NCBI RefSeq assembly: GCF_018294505.1
Contig: NC_057798.1
Span: 371,832,026 to 371,896,025 of the forward strand
DNA length: 64,000 nt
Direction of reading: 5' to 3'
Source of the DNA: Triticum aestivum
Lineage: Eukaryota; Streptophyta; Magnoliopsida; Poales; Poaceae
The notes beneath the pieces are model-generated. The model was not told the origin of the DNA. It saw only the letters and a list, made by a program, of their open reading frames with translations, and made no database searches. Positions 1-12,297 of the stretch are shown piece by piece (within the stretch, counting starts at the first letter, position 1; each line of letters opens with the position of its first letter). A program made the translations under genes and the position numbers.

Positions 1-2860
1 TTCTACATCATTTCTGATCAACAATGTCAAATATCATCAGAAATTCTATAGTGCTCCCACTCACTTCTTTGGAAATACAAGTTTCTCATAAACTTTGTAC
101 AAACCCAAAATCTTTGATCATCATCAAAGCATACATTCCAACTCCGAGATGCTCACTCCAGTCCTTAGAAGGATCGCTGGAGCTAGCATACCTTTTAGCA
201 TCCTTAGGATCGACAAAAACTTTCTGATTGTATTACATACAACCTTTCCTCACGAAAACTGGTAAGGAAACTCGTTTTGATATCCATCTGCCAGATTTCA
301 TAAATACAGCTAATGCTAACATGAATCCGACGGACTTTAAGCATCGCTACGGATGAGAAAATCTCATCGTAGTCAACTCCTTGAACTTGTGAAAAACTTT
401 TCGCCACAAGTCGAGCTTCATGGACGGTGACATTACCATCCACGTCCGTCTTCTTCTTAAAGATCCATTTATCTTAATGGCTTGCCGATCATCGGGCAAG
501 TCCACCAAAGTCCATGGATCCGTTCTCGGATTTTATGGCCTCGAGCCATTTATCGGAATCCGGGCCCACCATCGCTTCTCCATAGCTCGTAGGTTCATTG
601 TTGTCCAGCAACATGACTTCCAAGACAGGATTACGTACCACTCTGAAGTAGTACGCATCCTTGTCATCCCACGAGGTTTGGTAGTGACTTGATCCGAAGT
701 TTCATGATCAATATCATAAGCTTCCACTTCAATTGGTGTAGGTGCCACAGGAACAACTTCCTGTGCCCTGCCACACACTAGTTGAAGAGACGGTTCAATA
801 ACCTCATCAAGTCTCCACCATCCTCCCACTCAACTCTTTCGAGAGAAACCTTTCCTCGAGAAAGGACCCGATTCTAGAAACAATTCATATTGCTTTCGGA
901 TCTGAATTAGGAGGTATACCCAACTGTTTTGGGTTTCCTATGAAGATGCATTTTATCCGCTTTGGGTTCGAGCTTATCAATCCTGAAACTTTTTCACATA
1001 AGCGTCGCAGCCCCAAACCTTTAAGAAACGACAACTTAGGTTTCTCTAAACCATAATTCATACGGTGTCATCTCATCGGAATTACGTGGTGCCCTATTTA
1101 AAGTGAATGTGGTTGTCTCTAATGCCTAACCCATGAACGATAGTGGTAATTCGATAAGAGACATCATGGTACGCACCATATCCAATAGGGTGCAACTATG
1201 ATGTTCGGACACACCATCACATTATGGTGTTCCAGGCGGTATTAATTGCGAAACAATTTCCACAATGTCTTAATTGTGTGCCAAAACTCGTAACTCAGAT
1301 ATTCATCTCTATGATCATATCATAGACATTTTATCCTCTTGTCACAATGATCTGCTACTTCACTCTGAAATTACTTGAACCATTCAATAATTCAGACTTG
1401 TGTTTCATCAAGTAAATATACTCAACATTTACTCGAATCATCTGTGAAGTAAGAACATAATGATATTCACTGCATGCCTCAGCACTCATTCGACTGCACA
1501 CATCAAAATGTGTTACTTCCAACAAGTTGCTATCTTGTTCCATCTTACTGAAAATGAGGCTTTTCAGTCATCTTGCCCATGTGGTATGATTTGCATATCT
1601 CAAGTGATTCAAAATCAAGTGAGTCCGAACGATCCATTTGCATGGAGTTTCTTCATGCATATACACCAATAGACATGGTTCGCATGTCTCAAACTTTTCA
1701 AAAACGAGTGAGTCCAAAGATCCATCAACATGGAGCTTCTTCATGCGTTTTATACCATTATGACTTTCATGGCAGTGCCACAAGTAAGTGGTACTATCAT
1801 TACTATCTTATATCTTTTGGCATGAAAATGTGTATCACTACGATCGAGATTCAATAAACCATTCAGGTTTAATACTAATCTTGATGGTAGAGGGAGCGTG
1901 CGATGTTTGATCACATCAAACTTGGAAACACTTCCAACACATATCGTCAGCTCTCCTTTAGCTAGTCTCCGTTTATTCCGTAGCCTTTTATTTCGAGTTA
2001 CTAACACTTAGCAACCGAACCGGTATCTTATACCCTGGTGCTACTAGGAGTACTAGTAAAGTACACATTAACATAATGTATATCCAATATACTTCTATCG
2101 ACCTTGCCAGCCTTCTCATCTACCAAGTATCTAGGGTAATTCTGCTCTAGTGACTGTTCCCCTTATTATAGAAGCACTTAGTCTCGGGTTTGGGTTCAAC
2201 CTTGGGTTTCTTCACTGGAGCAGCAGCTGATTTGCCGTTTCATGAAGTATCCCTTTCCTTGCCCTTCTTGAAACTAGTGGTTTCACCAACCATCAACAAT
2301 TGATGCTCCTTCTTGATTTCTACTTTCGCGGTGTCAAACATCGTGAATACCTCAAGGATCATCTTATTTATCCCTGATATGTTATAGTTCATCACGAAGC
2401 TCTTGCAGCTTGGTGGCAATGACTTTGGAGAAACATCACTATCTCATCTGGAAGATTAACTCCCACTCGATTCAAGTGATTGTTGCACTCAGACAATCTG
2501 AGCACAAGCTCAACGATTGAGCTTTTCTCCCTTAGTTTGTAGGCTAAGAAAATTGTCGGAGGTCTCATACCTCTTGACGTGGGCACGAGCCTGAAATCCC
2601 AATTTCAGCCCTCGAAACATCTCATATGTTCCGCGACGTTTCGAAAACGTCTTTGGTGCTCTACTTAAACCATTTAACTGAACTATCACGTAGTTATCAA
2701 AACGTGTATGTTCGATGTTCGAAACATCCACAAACGACGTTTGGGGTTCAGCACACTAAGCAGTGCATTAAGGACATAAGCTTTCTACTATCCGCATAAT
2801 TGCTACTATCAACTTTCAACTATATTTTCTCTAGGAACATATCTAAACAGTAGAACTATA
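1..2860 (-). pseudogene. Decayed copia gag-pol polyprotein
   Basis: Fragments of one copia polyprotein can be followed on the minus strand and match, block by block, the better preserved element at 6612-15268. Gag-like residues lie at 2392-2731 (RRGTYEMFRGLKLGFQA), a protease/pre-integrase stretch at about 1570-2007 (IKRMKKLHVDG, then CEPC), an integrase piece at 1355-1543 (YIYLMKHKSE), and reverse transcriptase pieces at 204-443 (VQGVDYDEIFSS, then WQMDIKTSF). No segment longer than about 100 codons stays open and both catalytic centres are interrupted, so no functional product is expected. The start of gag is placed near 2860 by analogy with the second element and is approximate. Confidence 0.8.
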
Positions 2861-4131
2861 GCGTGAGCTACGACATAATTTGCAAAAGGTCTTTTGACTA
2901 TGTTCAGGATAATTAAGTTCATCTTATGAACTCCCACTTAGATAGACATCCCTCTGGTCATCTAAGTGATCACATGATCCGAGTCAACTAGGCCGTGTCC
3001 GATCATCACGTGAGACGGACTAGTCTTCATCGGTGAACATCTTCATGTTGATCGTATCTACTATACGACTCATGCTCGACCTTTCGGTCTCCGTGTTTCG
3101 AGGCCATGTCTGCACATGCTAGGCTCGTCAAGTTAACCCTAAGTGTTTTCGCTGTGTAAAACTGTCTTACACCCGTTGTATGTGAACGTAAGAATCCATC
3201 ACACCCGATCATCACGTGGTGCTTAGAAGCGACGAACTGTAGCAACGGTGCACAGTTAGGGGAGAACACTTCTTGAAATTTTATAAGGGATCATCTTATT
3301 TACTACCGTCGTCCTAAGTAAACAAGATGCATAATCATAATAAACATCACATGCAATTATATAGTTGTGACATGATATGGCCAATATCATATAGCTCCAT
3401 TGATCACCATCTTCGGGGCTCCATGATCATCTTGTCACCGGCATGACACCATGATCTCCATCATCATGATCTCCATCATCGTGTCTTCATGAAGTTGTCA
3501 CGCCAACGACTACTTCTACTTCTATGACTAACGCGTTTAGCAATAAAGTAAAGTAGTTTACATGGCGTTCTTCAATGACACGCAGGTCATACAATAAATA
3601 AAGACAACTCCTATGGCTCCTGCCGGTTGTCATACTCATCGACATGCAAGTCGTGAATCCTATTACAAGAACATGATCAATCTCATACATCACATATATC
3701 ATTCATCACATCCTTTTGGCCATATCACATCACATAGCATACCCTGCAAAAACAAGTTAGACGTCCTCTAATTGTTGTTTGCATGTTTTACGTGGCTGCT
3801 ATGGGTTTCTAGCAAGAACGTTTCTTACCTACGCAAGACCACAACGTGATATGCCAATTGCTATTTACCCTTCATAAGGACCCTTTTCATCGAATCCGTT
3901 CCGACTAAAGTGGGAGAGACTGGCACCCGCTAGCCACCTTATGCACCAAGTGCATGTCAATCGGTGGAACCTGTCTCACGTAAGAGTACGTGTAAGGTCG
4001 GTCCGGGCCGCTTCATCCCACAATACCGTCGAAACAAGATTGGACTAGTAACGGTAAGCATATTGAACAACATCAACGCCCACAACTACTTTGTGTTCTA
4101 CTCGTGCAAAGAATCTACGCAATAGACCTAG
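2861..4131 (-). other. Untranslated leader of the first copia element
   Basis: This 1.27-kb stretch between the primer-binding site and gag has no credible coding sequence. It corresponds in position and in many short words to the leader at 12298-13518 of the second copia element, including the TGATCATCACGTGAGA-like and TCATGATCTCCAT-like words. Long leaders are usual in BARE-type elements. Confidence 0.65.
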
Positions 4132-4143
4132 CTCATGATGCCA
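4132..4143 (-). other. Primer-binding site, degenerate (initiator tRNA-Met)
   Basis: The minus-strand sequence TGGCATCATGAGC sits just inside the 5' LTR where the second element has TGGTATCAGAGC, the usual copia site complementary to initiator tRNA-Met. Several positions have mutated. Confidence 0.6.
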
Positions 4144-4144
4144 C

Positions 4145-5889
4145 TGTTGGGGAACGTAGCAGAAATTCAAAATTTTCCTACGTGTCACCAAGATCTATCT
4201 ATGGAGAAACCAGCTACGAGTAGAAGGAGAGTGCATCTACATACCCTTGTAGATCGCTAAGCGGAAGCGTTCAAGTGAACGGGGTTGATGGAGTCGTACT
4301 CGTCGTGATTCAGATCACCGATGATCCTAGTGCCGAACGGACGGCACCTCCGCGTTCAACACACGTACAGCTCGACGATGTCTCCCACGCCTTGATCCAG
4401 CAAGGAGAGAGGGAGAGGTTGAGGAAGACTCCATCCAGCAGCAGCACAACGGCGTGGTGGTGATGGAGGAGCGTGGCAATCCTGCAGGGCTTCGCCAAGC
4501 ACCTACGGGAGAGGAGGAGGTGTCACGGGAGGGAGGGAGGCGCCAAGGGCTCAGGTATGGATGCCCTCCCTCCCCTCCACTATATATAGGGGCAGGGGAG
4601 AGGGGGGAGGCGCAGCCTTGCCCCTTCCTCCAAGGAAGGGGTGCGGCTAAGAGGGGGGAGGAGTCCATCCTCCCCAAGGCACCTCGGAGGTGCCTTCCCC
4701 CTTTAGGACTCTCCCCTTTTTCCTATATCTTGGCGCATGGGCCTCTAGGGGCTGGTGCCCTTGGCCCATGTAGGCCAAGGCGCACCCCCTACAGCCCATG
4801 TGGCCCCCCGGGGCAGGTGGCCCCACCCGGTGGGCCCCCGGGACCCTTCCGGTGGTCCCGGTACAATACCGATGACCCCGAAACTTGTCCCGATGGCCGA
4901 AACAGGACTTCCTATATATAAATCTTTACCTCCGGACCATTCCGGAACTCCTCGTGACGTCCGGGATCTCATCCGGGACTCCGAACAACATTCGGTAACC
5001 ACATACAAGCTTCCTTTATAACCCTAGCGTCATCGAACCTTAAGTGTGTAGACCCTACGGGTTCGGGAGACATGCAGACATGACCGAGACGTTCTCCGGT
5101 CAATAACCAACAGCGGGATCTGGATACCCATGTTGGCTCCCACATGTTCCACGATGATCTCATCGGATGAACCACGATGTCAAGGACTTAATCAATCCCG
5201 TATTCAATTCCCTTTGTCTATCGGTATGTTACTTGCCCGAGATTCGATCGTCGGTATCCAATACCTTGTTCAATCTCGTTACCGGCAAGTCACTTTACTC
5301 GTTCCGTAACACATCATCCCGTGATCAACTCCTTGGTCACATTGCGCATATGATGATGTCCTACCGAGTGGGCCCAGAGATACCTCTCCGTTTACACGGA
5401 GTGACAAATCCCAGTCTCGATCCGCATAAAACAATAGATACTTTCGGAGATACCTGTAGTGCACCTTTATAGTCACCCAGTTACGTTGTGACGTTTGATA
5501 CACCCAAAGCACTCCTACGGTATCCAGGAGTTACACGATCTCATGGTCAAAGGAAGAGATACTTGACATTGGCAAAGCTCTAGCAAATGAACTACACGAT
5601 CTTTGTGCTAGTCTTAGGATTGGGTCTTGTCCATCACATCATTCTCCTAATGATGTGATCCCGTTATCAACGACATCCAATGTCCATAGCCAGGAAACCA
5701 TGACTATCTGTTGATCACAACGAGCTAGTCAACTAGAGGCTCACTAGGGACATATTGTTGTCTATGTATTCACACGTGTATTACGATTTCCGGATAATAC
5801 AGTTATAGCATGAATAAAAGACTATTATCATGAACAAAGAAATATAATAATAACTTATTTATTATTGCCTCTAGGGCATATTTCCAACA
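4145..5889 (-). repeat. 5' LTR of the first copia element
   Basis: A 1745-bp LTR bounded in + orientation by TGTTGGGGAACG and GCATATTTCCAACA, i.e. 5' TGTTGGAAATATGCCC to 3' CGTTCCCCAACA on its own strand. A TATA-like run (CTATATATAGG) near 4580 lies in the promoter part. The open frames inside it (for example 4327-4921) are GC-rich noise on both strands and not genes. Its right edge abuts a forward LTR fragment starting at 5890. Confidence 0.88.
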
Positions 5890-6611
5890 GCAATAATATT
5901 GTATTATTATATTTCCATATTCCTAATTAAGTGTTTATGTTTCATGCTACAACTGCTATGATCCTGGAATATGTGATTCAGTGGAAAACTCATATACACG
6001 TGTGAAATTATAAATAGATAAAATAAAGACTCCTACTCTTGCCTCTAAGACTAGATCAAGTGTTGTTGGTGATCACGTTTTCCGGATCTTAGGATATTGT
6101 TAATTGTAACGATAGTCCTAAAACAACATTGAGGTTATGACGTTAGAAGAACGATCATATTGAATCGACCCAAACTTGTCTGTTATGAATTGAGTTAATA
6201 TCGTATGTATTCAATTGTAATAACACGGAGTGTTAACGTGCGATTTTGCTCCTTAGACCATGAGAGTATCATATTCATTTCTTAGCGTACGATGGACTTT
6301 GCGGTTGCTCAAAAGTCACATGTAACACGATGATCATAACAACAACTTAGAGGCCATCAGAAAGTTTGACAAGGGACTAGATAGATTGAGAGTGGCATTT
6401 GCTCCTCCAACGATGGAGAGATATTCTAATGGCCCTATCGGTGTGACGAAATCCATTTTTATCTGGCTAGACACAGGTGACTACGTCACGGGGATGCCGG
6501 AACACAATAACGAGAAAGTTAAACAAAACCGGTAACAAGGATTTCGATATAGTGAGCATAGCGATGAATTATGGGGATATCGATGCATACCGGGTTTTGT
6601 GAAGTATTGCA
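5890..6611 (+). repeat. Forward copia LTR, left half (split by nested insertion)
   Basis: From 5890 the sequence reads as a BARE/Angela-like LTR in forward orientation beginning about 20 bases after a canonical start (CAATAAT, then ATTATATTTCC, then a CATATACACGTGTG word). It breaks at 6611 where another copia element starts, and continues at 15269. The missing first bases presumably lie left of the first element, outside the window. No gene is present. Confidence 0.7.
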
Positions 6612-8337
6612 TCTTAGGGAACGTAGCATGCAATTTCAAAGATATTCCTACGCTCACGCAAGTTCTATCTAGGAGATGCGTAGCAACGAGGGGGAGAGTG
6701 TGTCTATGTACCCTCGTAGACCGTAAGCGGAAGCGTTTCATAATGCGGTTGATGTAGTCGAACTTTCTTCGTGATCCACTGATCGAGTACCGAACGTACG
6801 GCACCTTTGAGTTCTGCACACGTTCAGCTCAGTGACGTCCCTCGCCTTCTTGATCCAGCCAGACATCGAGGTAGAAGATGAGTCCCGTCAGCACGACGGC
6901 GTGGTGACAGAGATGGTGAAGTGATCTGCGTAGGGCTTCGCCTAAGCACTACGAAGATATGACCGTGGGAGTAAATGGTGGAGGGGGTCACCGCACACGT
7001 CTAACAATTGTCTGGGGTCTGCTAGCCCCCCCCATATATATATATAGGTGGGAGGGAGAGGGGAGGCAGCCAGGGTGCGCACCAAGTAGGATCCGAATCC
7101 TACTTGGGGTTTCCCCAAGTGGCGCCCCTGCCTTTTTTCACCGGAGAAGAAAAGGGAAGGGGGAAGAGAGAAGGAAGGGGGGACCCCCTCTTTTCCTTCT
7201 CCCACTCGGCCTCCTGCCATAGGGGGGGCATGCCAACCCTTGTGGGCTGGTGTGCTCCCCTCTCATGGCCCATATCTTCCCTTCGGGGGTTCCAGTAACC
7301 CCTCTGGTACTCCGATATGTACCTGGTGCCCTATGGAACACTTGCGGTGTCGGAATGCCATCGTCCTATATATAAATCTTTACCTCTCGACCATTTCGAG
7401 ACTCCTTGTCATGTTTGTGATCTCAAACGGGACTCCGAACAACATTTGGTCACCAAATCACATAACTCATATAATACAATATCGTCATCGAACATTAAGC
7501 ATGCGGACCCTACGGGTTCGAGAACTATGTAGACATGACCAAGACACCTCTCTGGTCAATAACCAATAGCGGAACCTGGATGCTCATATTGTCTCCCAAA
7601 TATTCTACGAAGATCTTTATTGGTCGAACCGTTATGAGAACATACATTATTACCTTTTTCACCGGTATGTTACTTGCCCGAGATTTGATCGTCGGTATCT
7701 CCATAACTAGTTCAATATCTTTACCGGCAAGTCTCTTTACTCGCTCCGTAATACATCATCCTGCAACTAACTCGTTAGTAACTTTTCTTGCACGGCCTAT
7801 TATGATGTGTATTACCGAGAGGGCCCAGAGATACCTCTCCGATACTCGGAGTTACAAATCCTAATCTCGATCTATGCCAACTCAACAAACACCTTTAGAG
7901 ATACCTGTAGAGCATCTTTATAATCACCCGGTTACATTGTGACGTTTGATAGCACAGAAGGCATTCCTCCGGTATCCGGGAGTTGCATAATCTCATAGTC
8001 GAAGGAATATGTATTTGACATGAAGAAAGCAATAGCAATAAAATTGAACATCGATATGCTAAGCTAACGGATGGGTCTTGTCTATCACATCATTCTCATA
8101 ATGATGTGATCCCATTATCAAATGACAACTCATGTACATGGTTAGGAAACCTTAACCATCTTTGATCAACAAGCTAGTCAAGTAGAGGCTCACTAGGGAC
8201 ACAGTGTTTATCTCTGTATTCACACATGTATTTAGGTTTCCGATCAATAAAATTCTAATATGAATAATAAACATTTATCATGAATAGGAAATATAAAATA
8301 ACAAATTTATTATTGCCTCTAGGGCATATTTCCTTCA
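6612..8337 (-). repeat. 3' LTR of the complete copia element
   Basis: The LTR runs on its own strand from TGAAGGAAATATGCCC (right edge) to a mutated end at 6612, where TG has become TC (TCTTAGGGAACG). A TATATATATA run near 7030 marks the promoter region. Short open frames on both strands here are incidental. Confidence 0.87.
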
Positions 8338-8360
8338 GTCTCTCACTTGCACTAGAGTCA
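8338..8360 (-). other. Polypurine tract of the complete copia element
   Basis: Read on the minus strand the bases next to the 3' LTR are purine-rich (GCAAGTGAGAGAC), the usual position and character of the plus-strand priming site of BARE-type elements. Confidence 0.65.
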
Positions 8361-8436
8361 ATAATCTAGATTAAATTGTAATGATTCTAATCATGTTTTG
8401 CTCGTGGAAGAGGCTTAGTCAACGGGTCTGCTATAT

Positions 8437-9085
8437 TCAGATCCGTATGTATTTGCATATCTCTATGTCTCCCTCCTTGACATGATCACGGATGGAGTTG
8501 AAGCCTCTCTTGATGTGTTTGGTTCTTTTGTGAAATCTGGATTCCCTCGCTAAGGTAATTGCTCCAGTATTGTCATAAAAGATTTTCATTGGACCCGATG
8601 CACTAGGTATTACACCTAGATCAAATATGAACTCCTTCATTTGCTGCTTCCGAAGCAGCTATGTACTCCGCTTCACACATAGATCCCGCCATGATGCTCT
8701 GTTTGGAACTACACCAAGTGACAGCTCCACCATTCAAAATAAATACGTATCCGGTTTGTGACTTAGAGTCATCCGGATCAGTGTCAAAACTAGCATTGAT
8801 GGATCCATTTACGACGAGCTCTTTGTCACCTCCATAAACGAGAAACATATCCTTGGTCCTTTCCAGTTACTTCAGGATGTTCTTGACCATTGTCTAGTGA
8901 TCCACTCCTGGATTACTTTGGTACCTCCCTGTCAAACTTATAGCAAGGCACACATCAGGTCTGGTACATAGCATATCACACATGATAGAACCTATGGCTG
9001 ACGCATAGGGAATGACTTTCATTTTCTCTCTATCTTCTGCAGTGGTCGGGAATTGAGTCTGACTCAATTTCACACCTTGCAACAT
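8437..9085 (-). pseudogene. Copia RNase H and RT connection region (broken)
   Basis: Three open pieces make up the C-terminal part of the polyprotein: 8894-9085 (IPYASAIGSIM, RPDV, the RT connection typical of copia), 8621-8848 (SKSQTGYVFILNGGAVTWCS then EAEYIAASEA, the RNase H core with its catalytic Glu in the EAEY block) and 8437-8640 (KIFYDNTGAITLA, then KRTKHI). The second RNase H Asp is visible in the YDNTGA block. The pieces are separated by stops or shifts of frame, so the domain is present in sequence but not as one reading frame. Confidence 0.82.
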
Positions 9086-9269
9086 AGGTAAGAACCATTT
9101 CTTTGACTAATCCATTTTGAACTTCTTCAAAACTTTGTCAAGGTATGTGCTTTGTGAAATTCCTATTAAGCGTCTTGATCTATCTCTATAGATCTTGGTG
9201 CCCAATATATAAGCAGCTTCACCAAGGTCTTTCATTGAATTTTTATTATTCAGGTATCCTTTTATGCTA

Positions 9270-9728
9270 TCATTCTACATCATTTCCAATCAACAATATG
9301 TCATCCACATATAATATTAGAAATACTATAGAGCTCCCACTCACTTTCTTGTAAATACAGGCTTCTCCGAAAGTATGTATAAAACCATATGCTTTGATCA
9401 CCTCATCAAAGCGTATATTCCAACTCTGAGATGCTTTCACCAGTCCATAGATGGATTGCTGGAGCTTGCACACTTTGTTAGCACCTTTAGGATCGACAAA
9501 ACCTTCCGGTTGCATCATATACAACTCTTCTTTAAGAAATCCATTAAGGAATGCAGTTTTGACGTTCATTTGCCAGATTTCATAATCATAAAATGCGGCA
9601 ATTGCTAACATGATTCGGACAGACTTAAGTATCGCTACGGGTGAGAAAGTCTCATCATAGTCAATTCCTTGAACTTGTCGAAAACCTTTTTGTGACAAGT
9701 CGAGCTTTGTATATAGTAACATTACCAA
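9270..9728 (-). pseudogene. Copia reverse transcriptase domain
   Basis: A 152-residue open segment holds the core of a Ty1/copia reverse transcriptase: QVQGIDYDETFSPV, WQMNVKTAFLNG with the first catalytic Asp region, QSIYGLVKASQSWN, and the YVDD catalytic pair at 9300-9311 (LYVDDILLIGND). The fingers upstream of residue 1 are out of frame. This is the best preserved enzymatic block of the element, but it lacks the rest of the polyprotein in frame. Confidence 0.88.
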
Positions 9729-10279
9729 CAGCGTCAGTCTTCTTCTTGAAGATACATTTATTCTCTATGGCTCGCCGATCATCGGGCAAGTCCACACTTT
9801 GTTCTCATACGTAGATCCTATCTCAGATTTCATGGCCTCAAGCCATTATCGGAATCTGGGCTCATCATAGCTTCTTCATAGTTCGTAGGTTAGCCATGGT
9901 CTAGTAACATGACTTCCAGAACAGGATTACCGTACCACTCTGGTGTAGATCGTGTTCTGGTTGACCTACGAGGTTCGGTAGTAACTTGATCTGAAGTTTT
10001 ATGATCATCACCATTAGCTTCCTCTCTAGTTGGTGTAGGCATCACGGGAACGGATTCCTCTCATGAGCTACTTTCCGAATTGAGAGAAGGTACAATTACC
10101 TCGTCAAGTTCTACTTTCCTCGCAATCACTTCTTTCGAGAGAAACTCCTTCTCTAGAAAGGTTCCATTCTTGGTAACAAAGATCTTGCCTTCGGATCTAT
10201 GGTAGAAGGTGTACCCAATTGTTTCCTTAGGGTATCCTATGAAGACACACTTCTCCGATTTGGGTTCGAGCTTATCAGG

Positions 10280-10990
10280 CTAAAGCCTTTTGACATAAGT
10301 GTCGCAACCCCAAACTTTAAGAAATGGCAGCTTAGGTTTCTTGCCAAACCATAGTTCATACGGTGTCATCTCAATGGATTTAGATGGTGCCCTATTTAAC
10401 GTGAATGCAGTTGTCTCTAATGCATAACCCCAAAATGATAGTGGTAAATCATTAAGAGACATCATAGATCGCACCATATCTAATAAAGTATGGTCACGAC
10501 GTTCGGACACACCATTACACTGTGGTGTTCCAGGTGGCGTGAATTGTGAAACTATTCCACATTGTTTTAAATGAAGGCCAAACTCATAACTCAAATATTC
10601 GCCTCCACGATCAGACCATAGAAACTTTATTTTCTTGTTACGATGATTCTCCACTTCTCTCCGAAATTGTTTGAACTTTTCAAATGTTTCAGACTTGTGT
10701 TTCATTAAGTAGATATACCCATATCTGCTCAAATCATCTATGAAGGTTAGAAAATAACGATACCTGCCGTGTGCCTCAACACTCATTGGACCGCATACAT
10801 CGGTATGTATTATTTATAATAAGTCATTGGCCCGCTCCATTGTTCCGGAGAACAGAGTTCTAGTCATCTTGCCCATGAGGCATGGTTCACAAGTATCAAA
10901 TGATTCATAATCAAGTGATTCCAAAAGTCCATCTGCATGGAGTTTCTTCATGCGCTTTACACCAATATGACCTAAACGGCAGTGCCACTA
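10280..10990 (-). pseudogene. Copia integrase (rve) with zinc-binding N-terminus, interrupted
   Basis: The main open piece (10280-10786, 168 aa) contains the catalytic core: SDRGGEYLS carries the second catalytic Asp and GVSERRD the Glu. The first Asp (HTDVCGP) lies just upstream at about 10800, behind an in-frame TAA. Further upstream a His-His-Cys-Cys finger is readable (WHCRLGH, then CEPC), preceded by an in-frame TAG. All catalytic residues are therefore still recognisable while translation is blocked at least twice. The end at 10280 runs into the usual KVWGCDTYV block. Confidence 0.85.
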
Positions 10991-11473
10991 ATATGTTGCA
11001 CTATCATTATAAACTTTGCATCTTTTGGTATCAATATTATGTATATGTGTATCACCACAATCAAGATTCAAAAGAAATAGACCACTCTTTAAGGGTGCAT
11101 GACCATAAAAGATATTACTCATATAAAAAGAACAACCATTATTCTCCGATTTAAATGAATAACCGTCTCGCACTAAACAAGATCCGGATATAATGTTCAT
11201 GCTCAACGCTGGCACCAAATAACAATTATTCAGGTCTAAAACTAACCCTGAAGGTAGATGTAGAGGTAGCATGCCGACGGCAATCACATCGACCTTGGAA
11301 CCATTCCCGATGTGCATCGTCACCTCATCCTTAGCCAATCTTTGTTTAATCCGTAGCTCCTGTTTTGAGTTATAAATATGAGCAACTGAACCAGTATCAA
11401 ATACCCAGGCGCTACTATGAGCATTAGTAAGGTACACATCAATAACATGTATATCAAATATACCTTTGTTCAC
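10988..11473 (-). pseudogene. Copia aspartic protease region
   Basis: A 161-residue open segment with the retropepsin active site WVFDTGSVAHI at about 11388-11408, followed by the conserved flap-side pattern HIGNGSKVDVIAVG and a LDLNNCYLVPALSMNIIS block, then the linker to the integrase finger. The Asp-Thr-Gly triad is intact. Upstream it joins the zinc knuckle of gag, which contains a stop. Confidence 0.85.
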
Positions 11474-11489
11474 TTTGCCATCCTTCTTA

Positions 11490-12297
11490 TCTGCTAAATA
11501 CTTGGGGCAATTCCGCTTCCAGTGACCAGTCGCTTTGCATTAGAAGCACTTAGTTTTAGGCTTGGGTACAACTTTGGGCTTCTTCCCAGGAGTGGCAACT
11601 TGCTTGACATTCTTCTTGAAGTTCCCTTTCTTTCCCTTGCCCCTTTTCTTGAAACTAGTGGTCATGTTCACCATCAACACTTGATGCTCCTTCTGGAATT
11701 CTAACTCCGCATCTTTGAGCATTGCAAAGAGCTCGGGATTATTTCCATCCCTTGCATATTATAGTTCATCATGAAGCCTTTGTAGCTTGGTGGGAGTGAT
11801 TGGAGAACTCTGTCAATAACACTATCATATGGAAGATTAACTCCCAGCTGAGTCAAGTGATTATGATATCCAGAAATTCTGAGTATGTGTTCACTGACAG
11901 AACTGTTCTCCTCCATCTTGTAGCTATAGAACTTGTTGGAGACTTCATATATCTCAACTCGGGCATTTGCTTGAAATATTAACTTCAACTCTTGGAACAT
12001 CTCATATGCTCCATGACGTTCAAAATGTCTTTGAAGTCCCGATTCTAAGTCGTAAAGCATGGCACACTGAACTATCAAGTAGTCATCAGCTCGAGCTTGC
12101 CAGACGTTCAAAACATCAGCATCTGTTCCCGTAGCAGGCCTTTCACCTAGAGGTGCATCAAGGACATAATTCTTCTGTGCAACAATGAGGATAATCCTCA
12201 AGTTACGGACCCAGTCCGTGTAGTTGCTACCATCATCTTTCAACTTAGCTTTCTCTAGAAACACATTAAAATTCAGGGGAACGGTAGCACGGGCCAT
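11490..12297 (-). pseudogene. Copia gag with stop in the zinc knuckle
   Basis: Gag starts at 12297 (MARATVPLNF) and shows the UBN2-like copia gag core (NYTDWVRNLRIIL, YEMFQELKLIFQA, VLQSLPPSYKGF). It shifts frame near 11710 into a basic KKRGKGKKGNFKKN stretch and then a CCHC knuckle in which the second position block is broken by TAA near 11540 (CF-stop-CKATGHWKRNC). The knuckle should bind genomic RNA; here the stop alone would separate gag from pol. Confidence 0.85.

Larger units (their letters stand above)
1..5889 (-). mobile_element. Copia LTR retrotransposon, BARE/WIS/Angela type, 3' part outside window
   Basis: A minus-strand Ty1/copia element enters the window in the middle of its reverse transcriptase and ends with a complete 5' LTR at the right. 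Order on the minus strand is LTR, primer-binding site, long leader, gag, protease, integrase, reverse transcriptase. The RNase H region and the 3' LTR lie left of base 1. Recognisable peptides are short and separated by stops and frameshifts, so the copy is old and dead. The LTR termini are those of the BARE/WIS/Angela group; the exact family name is not decided here. Confidence 0.88.

Noticed and set aside
4327..4921. Overlapping open frames within the 5' LTR of the first copia element
   Set aside because: Pro/Gly-rich frames on both strands from the GC-rich middle of an LTR; the equivalent region in the other LTRs does not keep them.
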